NCBI RefSeq assembly: GCF_002277815.1
Contig: NZ_NKJI01000015.1
Coordinates: 1 to 64,000 of the forward strand
From: Pseudomonas sp. ERMR1:02
GTDB taxonomy: Bacteria; Pseudomonadota; Gammaproteobacteria; Pseudomonadales; Pseudomonadaceae
Reading direction: 5' to 3'
Length of the DNA: 64,000 bases
Shown: positions 8,943-18,272 of the stretch, piece by piece
How the letters are laid out: each line of letters starts with the position of its first letter
Position numbering within the stretch: the stretch's first letter is position 1
Position numbers and translations under genes: made by a program
The notes under the pieces: generated by a model
Told to the model about the DNA's origin: nothing
Database searches by the model: none
The model's input: only the letters and a program-made list of their open reading frames with translations

Positions 8943-9233
8943 CTTCTCCCGTGCCCCTGAAATGAGGGCTTGTTTTTTTGAAACGGAAGAGGACTCAGCG
9001 TTCAGTGTTTTGAATACGCCAGCTGATAATTGGTCGTGCATGCACAGATTGGCTATCTGATGTTGGTGGAATGGGTGTCCGGATGGTCGTGGATTCCGCA
9101 TCTCTAGGGCACTGGTATCCCATAAGGCAGCCATGACGAAGCCTCTCCGCATATGGTTCAGCCCGCCTGAGTTACGGCTTAACCCCACTTGGCGCATTCT
9201 CTTCAAAACTAATGTTCTTTTAAGACGCGATCT

Positions 9234-11417
9234 TCAAATGCGACTCAGTCGAACAGGCACCGATTTGGCCGCCGGCACCTTACTGCGTTCGGCATGGTGC
9301 CAGAGCGGCACGAGCGGATTGCATTCCGGGTAATAAGCAGCGGTACAACCCTCTGGGATGTCGTAGGCGATGATCTCCAAGGGCCCAACCTGACGCTCGA
9401 CCTCAGGTTCGATAGCTGTGGTAACCATCACACGCTCACCGACTTCAAAACCCAACCGTACGATGTCGTTACGATGCATGAATATCACTTCGCGGGTGCC
9501 GGTAATGCCGCGAAAACGGTCGTGATACCCGTAGATCGTCGTGTTGAACTGATCGTTGCTGCGCAGCGTCATCAACTGCAATACGTCGCGAGGTTCGTCG
9601 GTGGTGGCTACGTCATCATCTTCATCAAGGGTGCAGGGCACTATGAATTGCGCTTTGCCGCCCTCGGTCAGCCACTCGCGCTTGGCGGCGGCAATGGGGC
9701 GATGGAAGCCGCCCGGCTCAACCATGCGTGATTCCATGTCGTGAAAAATGTCCGGGTAGATAAGACCCATGGCCACTCTGATTTTTGAGTAATCATCGCG
9801 CCAGCCCTGCCAGTCGATTGAGAGACCAGAGGGAAGGGTAGCCAGGGCCAGACCGGCGACAATGCTAGCCTCCGCGCGAACGTTCGGCCCGACCGGCTCC
9901 GCGTGGCCGTGCCAGCCGTGAATGCATCCGGTGCTGTCTTCGGTTGAATACGTTTGCTGAATGCCGTTCTGCCGATCAATTTCGATACGGCCCAAGCATG
10001 GCAAGAGCCATTGATTTTTCACGGGTAGCAGGTGGGTTCGGTACCTTTCTGGCAAGAATACCTTCACATGCATCAACGGTGCACAGACCAAGATGCTGCG
10101 GGACTTTGAAACCAAAATGCTGCTCGATTAAATTGCTTGGCACTTTCTTGGGATCTTCGGTAATCCCCACTGTGCGCTGGCCCTGAACATTAGAGTGCCC
10201 GCGAACAGGGCAGACACCGGCGCCTAGCTTGCCAATGTTGCCGCGCATCAACAAAAGGTTTACCACCATTTGTACGTTTCCACTCCGTGCCGATGCTGAG
10301 TAAGGCCCATCCCATAAATGATCATCACCCGTTTGCTGTTGGCATACGTCGTAGCTGCCGCTTCAAGTGCACCACGAGTCAGACCGGATTTACGTTCAAC
10401 ACGCTGCCAGTGATGCCCGCGAACGGACTTCGCGAACGCCTCGAATCCTTCAGTGTGCCGGGCAATGAAATCGTCATCGAGAATCGCTTGTTCACCGTTG
10501 CTTCGCGCCTTGTCGTCCAGTTCCAGCAACGCCTTGGCGATGCCGATCATCGCTGCCGTGTCACCGCCAATGGCGACCTGGTGATATTGAGTGCTGATGA
10601 TGGTCGATTCCGGCGTGAGCATTTCTATGGGTGATTGCGGATTAACAAATCGCTCAAGTCCACGCTCACGCAAGGGGTTGAAGGTGATAATGGGAACATT
10701 GCGTTTGCGTACGTCCTGCAATTGATGAAGCATTCTGGGAGCGTTGCTTCCCACGTTTTGACCAAAGAAAAATACGCAGTCGGTGTGGTTGAAATCGTCC
10801 AGCGTCACCGTCCCGACTGGAACCCCGATGCTCTCCTGCAAACCTACCGAGGTACTCTCGTGGCACATGTTCGAACTGTCGGGCAAGTTGTTCGTGCCAT
10901 AGGCCCTGGCGAACAACTGATACATGAACGAGGTTTCCAGGGAGGCGCGACCGGAGGCATAAAACACCACGCTGTCGGGCACCATCGTTTTCAATTGCAC
11001 GCCGATATCACGGTAAGCCTCTTCCCAAGTCGTCTCGCGATATCGATCACTGGCAGCGTCATAACGCAGTGGATGGGTGATCCGACCCTGTTGCTCCAGA
11101 TCAAAATCCGCCCACTGCCTTAGTTCGGTAAGGGTGTGTTCAGCAAAAAACGCCGGGTCGGTTTTCCTGGATGTCAGCTCCCAGGCAGTGGCCTTGGCAC
11201 CGTTCTCGCAAAATTCCAGCGCATGGGGATGCCCAGGCTTGGCCCAGGCACAGCTGACGCAGGCGAAACCATCAGGCTTGTTCTGTTTCAGAAGTGCGCC
11301 GGGGGCTTTGGCGAATGCCTGTTCTCGCCAAAGGATTTTCATTACCGAGCCTGCTGAACCCCAACCGCCGCTCGCATGGGTGTACGGATGGAAATGGGCC
11401 TTTGGATGAATGAGCAT
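9234..11417 (-). pseudogene. FdhF/YdeP-family molybdopterin oxidoreductase, decayed
   Basis: The first ~386 codons from ATG 11417 (AGGAG 6 nt upstream) give a clear YdeP-type N-terminus: GFACVSCAWAKPGHPHALEF, then SNMCHESTSVGL and the GQNVGSNAPRM region. The frame breaks at an AAA run (10269-10271; one more A restores it) into VNLLLMRGNIGKLGAG. After VDACEGILARKV the text jumps to LLPCLGRIEID in another frame, about 80-90 residues short of the family. The C-terminal molydopterin-dinucleotide domain runs intact to 9234. One break could be a sequence error, but the internal deletion makes this a true pseudogene. No fdhD neighbour is present. Confidence 0.8.
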
Positions 11418-11465
11418 TGGCGGCTCCTGAGACTTTATCGGGGGTGATAAAGCTAGGACGAACAT

Positions 11466-11814
11466 GCGCGGTAATAGGTTCGAGTGGATCGGTTAAAATC
11501 GTCCTATGGCTAGAGCCGCCAAGATAGCTCTCAACAAAACGCAGGCTGTTGAGGCCAAATCAGGATTTTAACTTGCATACCCCATTCCATTTTATTCCCT
11601 TTGAGAAATATGGAACGGCGCCGGAGCAGCTTGATCCATGGTTCATGGAGATAAGGTAACGATGCGTCTGGTAAGAGCGAGCAATGTCGTTATCGAAGGG
11701 CTTGTATCAATCCAGCGGCTGGGTGAGCAGATCGATTACACGTCGTCAATCAACCCAGTTGATGCCCGGTGTAGCGATTAGCGCCACGCGTCTCGGTAGC
11801 TTTACAAGACTTCT
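11466..11814. other. Intergenic, no gene seen
   Basis: About 350 bp between the oxidoreductase pseudogene and the kinase region. The ORFs here have no ribosome sites or protein-like composition. It presumably carries the old promoter of the oxidoreductase. Confidence 0.4.
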
Positions 11815-11910
11815 TTATCTGCCGAACAGGCAGATAAGCGTTAAAGCTAAGCCCATGGCGAAAATGCGGAGGATGAGTACCGAGGTATGATTTATCGACT
11901 CAGTGCGCAT
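11815..11910 (-). CDS. Possible 31-aa hydrophobic peptide
   Basis: Begins MRTESINHTSVLILRIF and continues as one membrane-length helix (AMGLALTLICLFGR). It starts 10 nt after the stop of the sensor kinase on the same strand, so it would be co-transcribed. It could be a membrane modulator of the kinase or chance. Confidence 0.25.
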   Translation of the reverse strand: MRTESINHTSVLILRIFAMGLALTLICLFGR

Positions 11911-11919
11911 GGTGACGAC

Positions 11920-13395
11920 TCACCGGAATGCTGGAGTGTTATCCATTGGTTCTTCTATCCGAAACTCTGAAACGCAAGTGCAATGATGTTCCTGCTGCTC
12001 GTTGCTGGTGAGGCTGGCTTCTCCACCGAAACTTTCCATGATCTGCTTCACCATGATCAATCCGATGCCTAACTTGCCATGCCTATTGGTGTAGAAGGAT
12101 TTGAAAGCCATCATTTCTTGCTGCCTTAACGCTGCCCTCCCGGTGTCGCCAATGATCAGATCAAGCCACTGCTGGTCTTCATCTACGCTAGCCTGAATGG
12201 TCAGTTTTCCTCCTGCCGGCATCGCCTCCATGGCATTGGAAACGATGCTATTCAGAATCTGAGAAAGCAAAAGCGAATTACTGATTATCCGTGGGATGGG
12301 TACATTCTTGAACTCGATCTGGATTTTTGACTGGCTCAGTTGCGCACTGAAGCTGTTAAGTGTGGCCAGTATAATTTCCGTCGGCTCGACCAGTTCTGCC
12401 ACTCCTCGGATCGGACTCAAACACAGGAGCAATTCATTCACCCACCGCGACATCCGATCTACTTGAGTGACAATATCATCGATGTTTTTCTTCGCGGGTT
12501 GGCCATCCATGTCTTTCGCCAGTTCTGCACTTGAGCGGATGCAGGCGAGCGGGTTGCGCATGCAATGAGCGACCGCAGTGGACATTTCGCCTAAGCCAAC
12601 ATACGTCTTGTTGGCAACGAGCTGGGCCTCTTGTGATGCCAGCGAGATCGATGCTCGTCGTGCAATCCAGTAGACCCCGAAATAAAGAACTAGACCGCCC
12701 ATTGTGGACAACCAGATGATCCAGTGTCCGCGATTAAGGCGTGCAATCAGGTCGAGCGGCTCCCTATAAACTTCAACCACCGCCAGGATGTTCCCCTGGT
12801 CATCCACGAGAGGGATGTAGCTCTCGATGAAAAATATTTTGGGAGAGCGAAAAAATTTCTGTTCTATCCGGTCAGCATCCACTTCGTTGTACTTGGTGGA
12901 GACCCGGTCTTTGGCGCTGAATGCCTCCTCAAGCTCATCATTCAGAATTTTCTTTCCGATTAGCTGCGGGTTGGTAGACCAGACCACCGTCCGAAGTGGG
13001 GAAAAGATGTTGACCAGGAGCGAGTCGGGCAGGCGCGAAAGGTAATCCAGAAACTCGGAAGTCAAACGTTGCCTGTTTTTCGACATTTCCTCCGACACCG
13101 TCCCGTTTTCAGTGAGTGCCGCAGTATCGGCGGGCTGCATTCCGGTCAGTCCATGGTGACGAATCTCACCTTTCGCGATGGTCTGGATGAATTGCGCTGA
13201 CATCAGGGCATCGCGCTCAAGACTTTCCGTTGCCAGGAACCGTGTTGACAAAGAGCCGAGCCCAAAAGCAATCACGCTAATGAGAAGGAAACTGACGATT
13301 GAAAACCATTGTAGTAAGTTGAATTGCTTGGTGGGCGCAATCGAATCAGCGCTTCTCCGGCGCAGGCGCTTGAACAATGCAGCGGTTACGAGCAT
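11920..13395 (-). CDS. Sensor histidine kinase (orphan)
   Basis: A 491-aa inner-membrane two-component kinase. Membrane helices lie near residues 30-50 and 225-248, enclosing a periplasmic sensor of about 175 residues (dCache/PAS-like, unassigned). The H-box is AVAHCMRNPLACIRSS, of the NtrB-like 'H.xRNPL' type. The N-box is NSIVSNAMEAMP, and a late GKLGIGLIMVKQIMESFGG forms the G2 box. The G1 box reads DTGRA rather than DxGxG, a departure in the ATP lid base. No response regulator lies beside it in the window, although such kinases usually partner an NtrC-type regulator. An isolated start ATG at 13395 follows a poor ribosome site. Confidence 0.85.
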   Translation of the reverse strand: MLVTAALFKRLRRRSADSIAPTKQFNLLQWFSIVSFLLISVIAFGLGSLSTRFLATESLERDALMSAQFIQTIAKGEIRHHGLTGMQPADTAALTENGTVSEEMSKNRQRLTSEFLDYLSRLPDSLLVNIFSPLRTVVWSTNPQLIGKKILNDELEEAFSAKDRVSTKYNEVDADRIEQKFFRSPKIFFIESYIPLVDDQGNILAVVEVYREPLDLIARLNRGHWIIWLSTMGGLVLYFGVYWIARRASISLASQEAQLVANKTYVGLGEMSTAVAHCMRNPLACIRSSAELAKDMDGQPAKKNIDDIVTQVDRMSRWVNELLLCLSPIRGVAELVEPTEIILATLNSFSAQLSQSKIQIEFKNVPIPRIISNSLLLSQILNSIVSNAMEAMPAGGKLTIQASVDEDQQWLDLIIGDTGRAALRQQEMMAFKSFYTNRHGKLGIGLIMVKQIMESFGGEASLTSNEQQEHHCTCVSEFRIEEPMDNTPAFR

Positions 13396-13660
13396 AGCAA
13401 TTGCCCCGTGGGTGTGCTGCTAAATGCTGTTGTAGCAGCTTCAACCGCTCAATAGTGCGTAGAGGGGAGCACAGCATTCTTTATGCCAGAATTTGGAGGC
13501 TTCCTGTTCCTGGTTGAGATGACCGAAATTGAGATTGCGTCGCGCTTGAGGCGGTGCATTCTGATTCTGTGGCTAATTCGCTGGTAATCGTTTGATCGTG
13601 GACATGGGTTAAATACCCCAGTTATGGGGAAAGCTGACTTGAAAACAGGGAATGACTCAT

Positions 13661-13780
13661 TCACCGCTTGCGGAGAGCCAACCGAGCTGCGAACAGAAGG
13701 AAGATCATGCCTGTTGTGCGATCCACGTTAGCAGATAGATGAATGAGTCGAATGCCTTCGTTCAATGCGGTGTTGCAGGC
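13661..13780 (-). pseudogene. LysE-type exporter C-terminal remnant
   Basis: The frame ending at 13661 reads ...VDRTTGMIFLLFAARLALRKR, the terminal-helix pattern of LysE/RhtB amino-acid exporters ('..r.tG.ifi.fg.rLal..'). No upstream body of the gene is present; the homology fades by about 13780, next to an IS scrap. Called from about 30 residues, so tentative. Confidence 0.4.
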
Positions 13781-13879
13781 TCCTGCATGGTTCAAACTCT
13801 TGGAATTACGGTTGAGTCATTCCTCGCAAGCTGAGAACTGGTTGAAGTGCTCAGGGCATTTCGTCCAAAGCCTCGGGCT

Positions 13880-13980
13880 TGAATTCAGGAGTAAAGGAGC
13901 GGTGTTGTTAGGTCATCTGACACCTCGATCTGGCGGGCATTCTCGCCTAAATGAGTGTCCGGTTTCATTAGAACACTACA
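13880..13980 (-). mobile_element. Left-end scrap of an IS3-family element
   Basis: Read on the minus strand from 13980, it begins TGTAGTGTTCTAATGAAACC and GGACACTC, a typical IS3-group terminal repeat. An OrfA-like start follows (M-T-stop-Q-H-R-S-F-T-P-E-F-K), matching the common 'MTKQRR.F..EFK' with the Lys codon turned into TAA. Homology is lost after about 40 bp of coding sequence. The 13746-14107 gap holds nothing else recognisable. Confidence 0.5.
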
Positions 13981-14107
13981 GTTCGTACTCGCATGCCGAA
14001 TGGTGTGGCAGGAGTGGCCTGTTGAGGTCGTCCCCTATGCGGATTTGGCTAGGGAGGGGAAATCTGGGTCGGACAGCTTTCAGGGGAGAGCTTGTTATCG
14101 CTGAGAG

Positions 14108-14548
14108 CTAGCTACAAATGAGACTGACTGCCTTCGCGGCGCGTTTGAGTTGTTGTTTAACCTCGACGGGTATCCGTTGTTTGATTAATCGTTGTTCGAG
14201 GAATGATTGATCGCCTTTAGCGTCCACCTGTGCCTCAACAGCGGCGTTCTCCGTTTTTATGGAGTCAGCTTGACTCGCCATGACCGAATCAACATCCTCG
14301 TCGCTTGCCGCACCTTCGAGCGCACGGATTAGTTTTGCCACTTCCTCTTCTTCAGCTTTAGCGTATGCATCTACGGTCATCCCGGCAGCCAACGCGCGCG
14401 CGCGAATTTCCACTTCTTCTAATGTGTGCTTAGCGTCACCACACAAAACGTCTTGATGTTGCTTTTCGACAGCTCTCCATTGGAGCAGTCCATAGGTCGT
14501 CGTACCGATTGTCGCAAGGGTGATAACGCCGATCAGGATCCGCTTCAT
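14108..14548 (-). CDS. Hypothetical signal-anchored periplasmic protein
   Basis: A 146-aa product starting MKRILIGVITLATIGTTTYG, a signal peptide or membrane anchor, followed by a long acidic helical domain (EEVEIRARALAAG, EEEEVAKLIRAL, VEVKQQLKRAAKAVSLICS). The two cysteines (one in VLCGD, one at the C-terminus, LICS) could form a disulphide. No known domain. Start chosen at ATG 14548; an upstream in-frame TTG at 14560 is less likely. Confidence 0.6.
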   Translation of the reverse strand: MKRILIGVITLATIGTTTYGLLQWRAVEKQHQDVLCGDAKHTLEEVEIRARALAAGMTVDAYAKAEEEEVAKLIRALEGAASDEDVDSVMASQADSIKTENAAVEAQVDAKGDQSFLEQRLIKQRIPVEVKQQLKRAAKAVSLICS

Positions 14549-14785
14549 GGTGACTCTCAAATGTCTGAGTAGTGAGGTTTCGATGGAAGGCGCTTCATCT
14601 CATTTCGGATAAATCAAGCGTAGCATTTGGCGTCGGTTTAAGTGGCAGTCAACCTCATGTCGCTGATCGTTCAACCTGGGAACTGGATCACTGACTGTAT
14701 AGCCTGGAGCAGAAGAGACGAGTTCAAGATCCTGTCGTAGCCCCTGCAACAAGACTTGCGACCGCATACCCGTTGCCCAGTTGAG

Positions 14786-14938
14786 CTAACGAATATCGGT
14801 GACGACAAGAATTTCTTGATTCGACGTGTCGTGGAAAAATCGTACCGTCAGAGCGGATCCCGGATCGACTGTGCATTCGCAACGAGTGGGCTGAAAACTT
14901 TGTTCTCCTAAGGGACGAATTTCTAAAGTACATAGCAT
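14786..14938 (-). CDS. DUF1652-like protein, short or truncated
   Basis: 50 aa (MLCTLEIRPLGEQSFQPTRCECTVDPGSA...). The 'F.P..CeC.vdp.gsl.vrff' pattern matches DUF1652, a Pseudomonas-enriched small-protein family of unknown role. A full member lies at 26525. The same frame continues after the TAG for about 60 codons (to 14600) with RQDLELV resembling the family's C-terminal helix, so the stop may be a nonsense change. Weak ribosome site. Confidence 0.45.
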   Translation of the reverse strand: MLCTLEIRPLGEQSFQPTRCECTVDPGSALTVRFFHDTSNQEILVVTDIR

Positions 14939-15169
14939 GAAGGCTTGTCTCGGACGGGAGCCTCTGAAAGTGGTGTCCCAGCCTCAAGCCGAACGGTATG
15001 GGCACAGCGAGGTGAGGCGGCGCAAATCCGCAATATTGGAATGGGCTGAAATTTGAGCTGCTGAACGCTCACATCCCTGCGCGCTCGGATTAAAGGCCTT
15101 GGTCAAATTGACTGAACCCGCTGCAAAGTCGAATTTCTATTAATTACCTTCACCCATGAGGACAGTGAC

Positions 15170-15379
15170 ATGGCATCCCTACGAGAGAATCTATTGGATG
15201 GGCTTCGTGATGCTCACGCTTCGTCGGTAACTGTCGTAGCGATCGATGGGCGCCCGACAAAAGAGTGTTCGCGCGGCTATATTCAAGCGACTAACAAAAA
15301 TGTAGAGGCGCGAAATGAGACAACGGGGCGAACGATATTGGTCATGGGCAGATCCGTCGCTGCACTGCAGAACGCATGA
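15170..15379 (+). CDS. Hypothetical protein (69 aa)
   Basis: MASLRENLLDGLRDAHASSVTVVAIDGRP..., with GAGGA 8 nt before the ATG. No domain is recognised. Its 3' end overlaps the next ORF by 65 bp in another frame, so either the two are coupled or one of them is not real. The ribosome site is the main support. Confidence 0.4.
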   Translation: MASLRENLLDGLRDAHASSVTVVAIDGRPTKECSRGYIQATNKNVEARNETTGRTILVMGRSVAALQNA

Positions 15380-15608
15380 TGAAACGCTCGATGATGGAAC
15401 GATCATCGATGTACAAGTAAGGCTCTCCAGCGCCGGTAGCACTCAAATGTTCATCGGAGTTTACGCATCTAGCGGCATGCACATTTTCGAAGAAATCCGT
15501 GAATGCCGCCTTGGCGAATCAATGACGCGGGCCCTAGCTTGGGGAGTTGGGCGCGCTCGTCGTGTGGCTACCGAGACGGCACGGCACAAAGGCATAGATG
15601 AGCAGTAG
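15315..15608 (+). CDS. Hypothetical protein (97 aa)
   Basis: Begins MRQRGERYWSWADPSLHCRTHDE after GAGGCGCGAA. The centre is a beta-rich segment (TIIDVQVRLSSAGSTQMFIGVYAS) and the C-terminus a helix (SMTRALAWGVGRARRVA). The composition is convincingly protein-like, and similar small proteins occur in Pseudomonas as I recall. Function unknown. Confidence 0.55.
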   Translation: MRQRGERYWSWADPSLHCRTHDETLDDGTIIDVQVRLSSAGSTQMFIGVYASSGMHIFEEIRECRLGESMTRALAWGVGRARRVATETARHKGIDEQ

Positions 15609-15705
15609 GCTCCTGTTAAACACCTCCTTTACCGATTGTCCTCTTCTTCGAACTTCACAAAATCCGCAGGTATCTATCGAGGCATACACCTGAGTGGCCT
15701 TTGTC

Positions 15706-15927
15706 ATGAACGACCATCGTAAAAGCCTAGCATTGAAGGCGTGGGAAAGATTGTTCAACCAACCCGAAATTCGGATGGACGCCGAAGAGCAGTATGAAGC
15801 GCTGTTGCGGCTCGCGGATGATTTTGAAGAAGACGGAATTATCAGTCCTGAAGAACGAAGAGCGCTCATCGAGAAGGCAACGGTTTTCTACGCGCAATCG
15901 GTTGCGGGTGTAGGCGAGGGCACCTAG
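15706..15927 (+). CDS. Hypothetical 73-aa helical protein (paralogue B)
   Basis: Paralogue of the protein at 4511-4732: same length, shared PEIRM, EEQYE.LLRLA and terminal YAQSVAGVGEGT. It is acidic and helical, with a central DDFEEDGIISPEERRAL that looks like a turn between two helices. A tandem origin by duplication is likely; the 11 kb between the copies may have been inserted or rearranged. The strong terminator at 16061 may end its transcript. Confidence 0.65.
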   Translation: MNDHRKSLALKAWERLFNQPEIRMDAEEQYEALLRLADDFEEDGIISPEERRALIEKATVFYAQSVAGVGEGT

Positions 15928-16060
15928 CGACGGAAAACCTTAATTGTCGGAAGCGCACTTCCGACGGGCTTTGGTAAAAAAATCGAACTACAGCTGTCCA
16001 CCCTGGCTCTCAATAATAGGCCGTCGTCGCCAGACGAGCCGCTCATGCAAACCTCCTGTT

Positions 16061-16086
16061 GCCCGCGCGATGCGCGGGCTTTTTTT
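16061..16086 (+). terminator. Strong intrinsic terminator
   Basis: GCCCGCGC-GAT-GCGCGGGC followed by seven T residues: an 8-bp perfect stem with a triloop. It lies 134 nt after the paralogue-B stop, preceded by a second possible stem (GGCCGTCGTCGCCAGACGAGCC, about 16019-16040). Either it ends that gene's transcript or it ends a small RNA encoded in 15930-16086. Confidence 0.85.
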
Positions 16087-16144
16087 CGGATTTCTGAAGC
16101 GGGCACACCGCTCATCCCGCTATTTGAATGGTCAAGAGCCTTAT

Positions 16145-16297
16145 CTATATGCGCGGAGTCGGGAATTGTAGTAAGGCGAGCAGCACGTGTTGCGACAGAC
16201 GCTGAGCGTCCCGCTCGAACGAATCCGCCGTGACCGTGAACAAACGTGAGAAGTCCGAGGGGGACTCAGCGCTAAAATTTCTACGTTTCGAAATCAT
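16145..16297 (-). CDS. Possible 50-aa hypothetical protein
   Basis: MISKRRNFSAESPSDFSRLFTV..., with GAGGAATTGCC upstream of ATG 16297. The later stretch ERDAQRLSQHVLLALLQF is helical. It faintly resembles short DUF3077-type proteins ('lF.v.pg..fe.Al..lS.lL'), but this is not secure. Confidence 0.3.
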   Translation of the reverse strand: MISKRRNFSAESPSDFSRLFTVTADSFERDAQRLSQHVLLALLQFPTPRI

Positions 16298-16450
16298 GGC
16301 AATTCCTCACTTTAAAATGGGAAGAAAACTGCACGCCGGCAGGCGAACGATGAGTTGACTATCTGAAGCAAGTTGACGAGCAAAAATTTGCAAAAGATTA
16401 CCGCTACAGCATGCCAATGGCCGTGACATGCTCACTATTGAGATAAAAGA

Positions 16451-16990
16451 GTGCGGTTGTCGTTCAAAATTTTTGAGCCATCCGTAGCAGAGCGTCCTCC
16501 ATCAACGGGAAAAGCGGCGTGCGAAACGATCCTCGGGCTGAAGGGCCCTTGTCGATTACCTGTCGCGGCGCAGTTGTTATCTCAGGTTAATTCTCTCGGG
16601 CAGCAAGTCGATGCGTCGGCCTACAACGTCGTGAAATGTGGCGCCTTAGATTTGTGGAGGACAATCGGGCGATCCATTTTCCACTACGCAACACATTGGA
16701 TGGGGGGTACGAAAACTTCCTACGACGGTAAGGTTTATCGGGACGCAGACGGAGCGAACCTCGCCTTAAGTCCACCTGGAGTCATCGCCCTAAGCGTAGG
16801 GCTAACGCTGAAACTACCTGATGGGCAGCATTTCGAACTGATAGAAACCGGGCGTACCGTCAGCGGCATCACTTACAGCCCAACAGATGATCCAGATATC
16901 TATCGGTCATTGATTGACATTGCCCAAGTAGCTCAAGAATGCGGCGAGAAACCATCAGTCGATCAACTGACCAGCTTATCCGTTTCATAA
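16451..16990 (+). CDS. Hypothetical protein (179 aa)
   Basis: GTG start with a poor ribosome site, but a long protein-like product. It has an N-terminal LPVAAQLLSQVNSLGQQVDA segment, a Trp-rich middle (ALDLWRTIGRSIFHYATHW), and a beta-rich C-terminal part (GLTLKLPDGQHFELIETGR). It overlaps the 3' end of galE (opposite strand) by 28 bp. No family is recognised. The true start could be one of the downstream codons. Confidence 0.45.
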   Translation: MRLSFKIFEPSVAERPPSTGKAACETILGLKGPCRLPVAAQLLSQVNSLGQQVDASAYNVVKCGALDLWRTIGRSIFHYATHWMGGTKTSYDGKVYRDADGANLALSPPGVIALSVGLTLKLPDGQHFELIETGRTVSGITYSPTDDPDIYRSLIDIAQVAQECGEKPSVDQLTSLSVS

Positions 16991-17991
16991 CCGTGGGGAT
17001 TCTGGCATTGCCAACGCCATGCGTCTCTCAGCATATCGTCCAAATTTCTGTCTGCGCGCCAACCTAACTCACGCTCTGCCTTACTCGGATCGGCCCAGCA
17101 TTGAGCGATGTCGCCGCTACGACGTGGACTGTTTTTTAGCGCTATAGGTACTCCTGAAATACGCTCGAATGCACTAACCACTTCAAGAACAGAGTAACCA
17201 CGACCTGTCCCCAGGTTCCAAATGTGCACGCCCGATTTGCGCTGCAGGTAATCCAGTGCCTTCAGATGCCCTTCGGCCAGATCCATTACGTGAATGTAAT
17301 CGCGCACCCCGGTGCCGTCGGGTGTCGGATAATCGGTACCGAAAACATTTAAATCCTCACGCTCCTTATTAGCCACTTGCAACAAATAAGGCAGTAGATT
17401 GTTCGGCGCCGTGGTGGGCGCTTCACCCAGCCACCCGGAAGGATGCGCGCCGATCGGATTGAAATAGCGCAACAAGCCCACCGACCAGCGCGGGTCTGAT
17501 CGGGCGATGCTTGTCATGACATTTTCCGCCATTAGTTTGGAATGGCCGTACGGATTGGTGGGTTGCCCGTAGGCGCAAGATTCGTCGATTGGCATCTGTA
17601 CGCTTTCACCATAAACAGTGGCCGAAGAGCTGAATAACAAGGTGTTGACGCCGGCATCGGCCATCGCTTGGCATAAGTTCACGCTGCCGCTGACGTTTGT
17701 CTCGAAGTATCGCAATGGCTCGCGCACACTTTCGCCAACGGCTTTCAGCCCGGCGCAATGGACGACAGCGTCAATCGGATAATCATCGAATATACGATCC
17801 AGGAGCGCGCGATTGCGCATATCTCCTGTGATGAAGCCTGGACGAACACCTCCCAGTACGGTAATCCGCTCGATGGATGTTCGCGAGCTGTTGCAGAGAT
17901 TGTCCAGTATTAAAACGTCGCTACCATCGCGCAGCAGTTCGACGCAGATATGCGCCCCGATATACCCCGCACCTCCGGTCACCAAGATCAT
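16963..17991 (-). CDS. galE: UDP-glucose 4-epimerase
   Basis: 342 aa; interconverts UDP-glucose and UDP-galactose with bound NAD+. The N-terminal Rossmann fold begins with the dinucleotide motif TGGAGYIGAH. The catalytic Ser and Tyr-x3-Lys are in FSSSATVYG and NPYGHSK. The substrate domain contains LRYFNPIGAHPSG and the late DGTGVRDYIHVMDLAEGH, all typical. It is divergent from the glycosyltransferase/mutase operon starting at 18273 and would feed UDP-Galp to the mutase encoded there. Confidence 0.95.
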   Translation of the reverse strand: MILVTGGAGYIGAHICVELLRDGSDVLILDNLCNSSRTSIERITVLGGVRPGFITGDMRNRALLDRIFDDYPIDAVVHCAGLKAVGESVREPLRYFETNVSGSVNLCQAMADAGVNTLLFSSSATVYGESVQMPIDESCAYGQPTNPYGHSKLMAENVMTSIARSDPRWSVGLLRYFNPIGAHPSGWLGEAPTTAPNNLLPYLLQVANKEREDLNVFGTDYPTPDGTGVRDYIHVMDLAEGHLKALDYLQRKSGVHIWNLGTGRGYSVLEVVSAFERISGVPIALKNSPRRSGDIAQCWADPSKAERELGWRADRNLDDMLRDAWRWQCQNPHGYETDKLVS

Positions 17992-18272
17992 GATGCGCCC
18001 TCATCCCAAGCCGAGCAAAATTGCGCCGCTTCCTTGTTATGGGGTCACAGGCGATGGGTAGTTCAGGGAATTTACCCGACCGGTAATGCACTTCATCGAC
18101 TTGGGATCAAACGTCTTTGAACGGATTTGAGCAACAGCTCCTCCAACACCCTAGAAGCGCGCAGAACGTGGTATCGGATCACCGGGTCGCTCTTCGAAAG
18201 CATGAATTGGTGTTGAAGCCAGGTTGTTACTGCGCTTTGGATTTCGTACCGATAATGACCGAGGGAAAGCAC

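Noticed and set aside
11684..11890. 68-codon plus-strand ORF
   Set aside because: Low-complexity basic product without a ribosome site; overlaps a better minus-strand peptide.
13743..14111. 122-codon plus-strand ORF
   Set aside because: No ribosome site or protein pattern; the other strand shows IS and LysE scraps.
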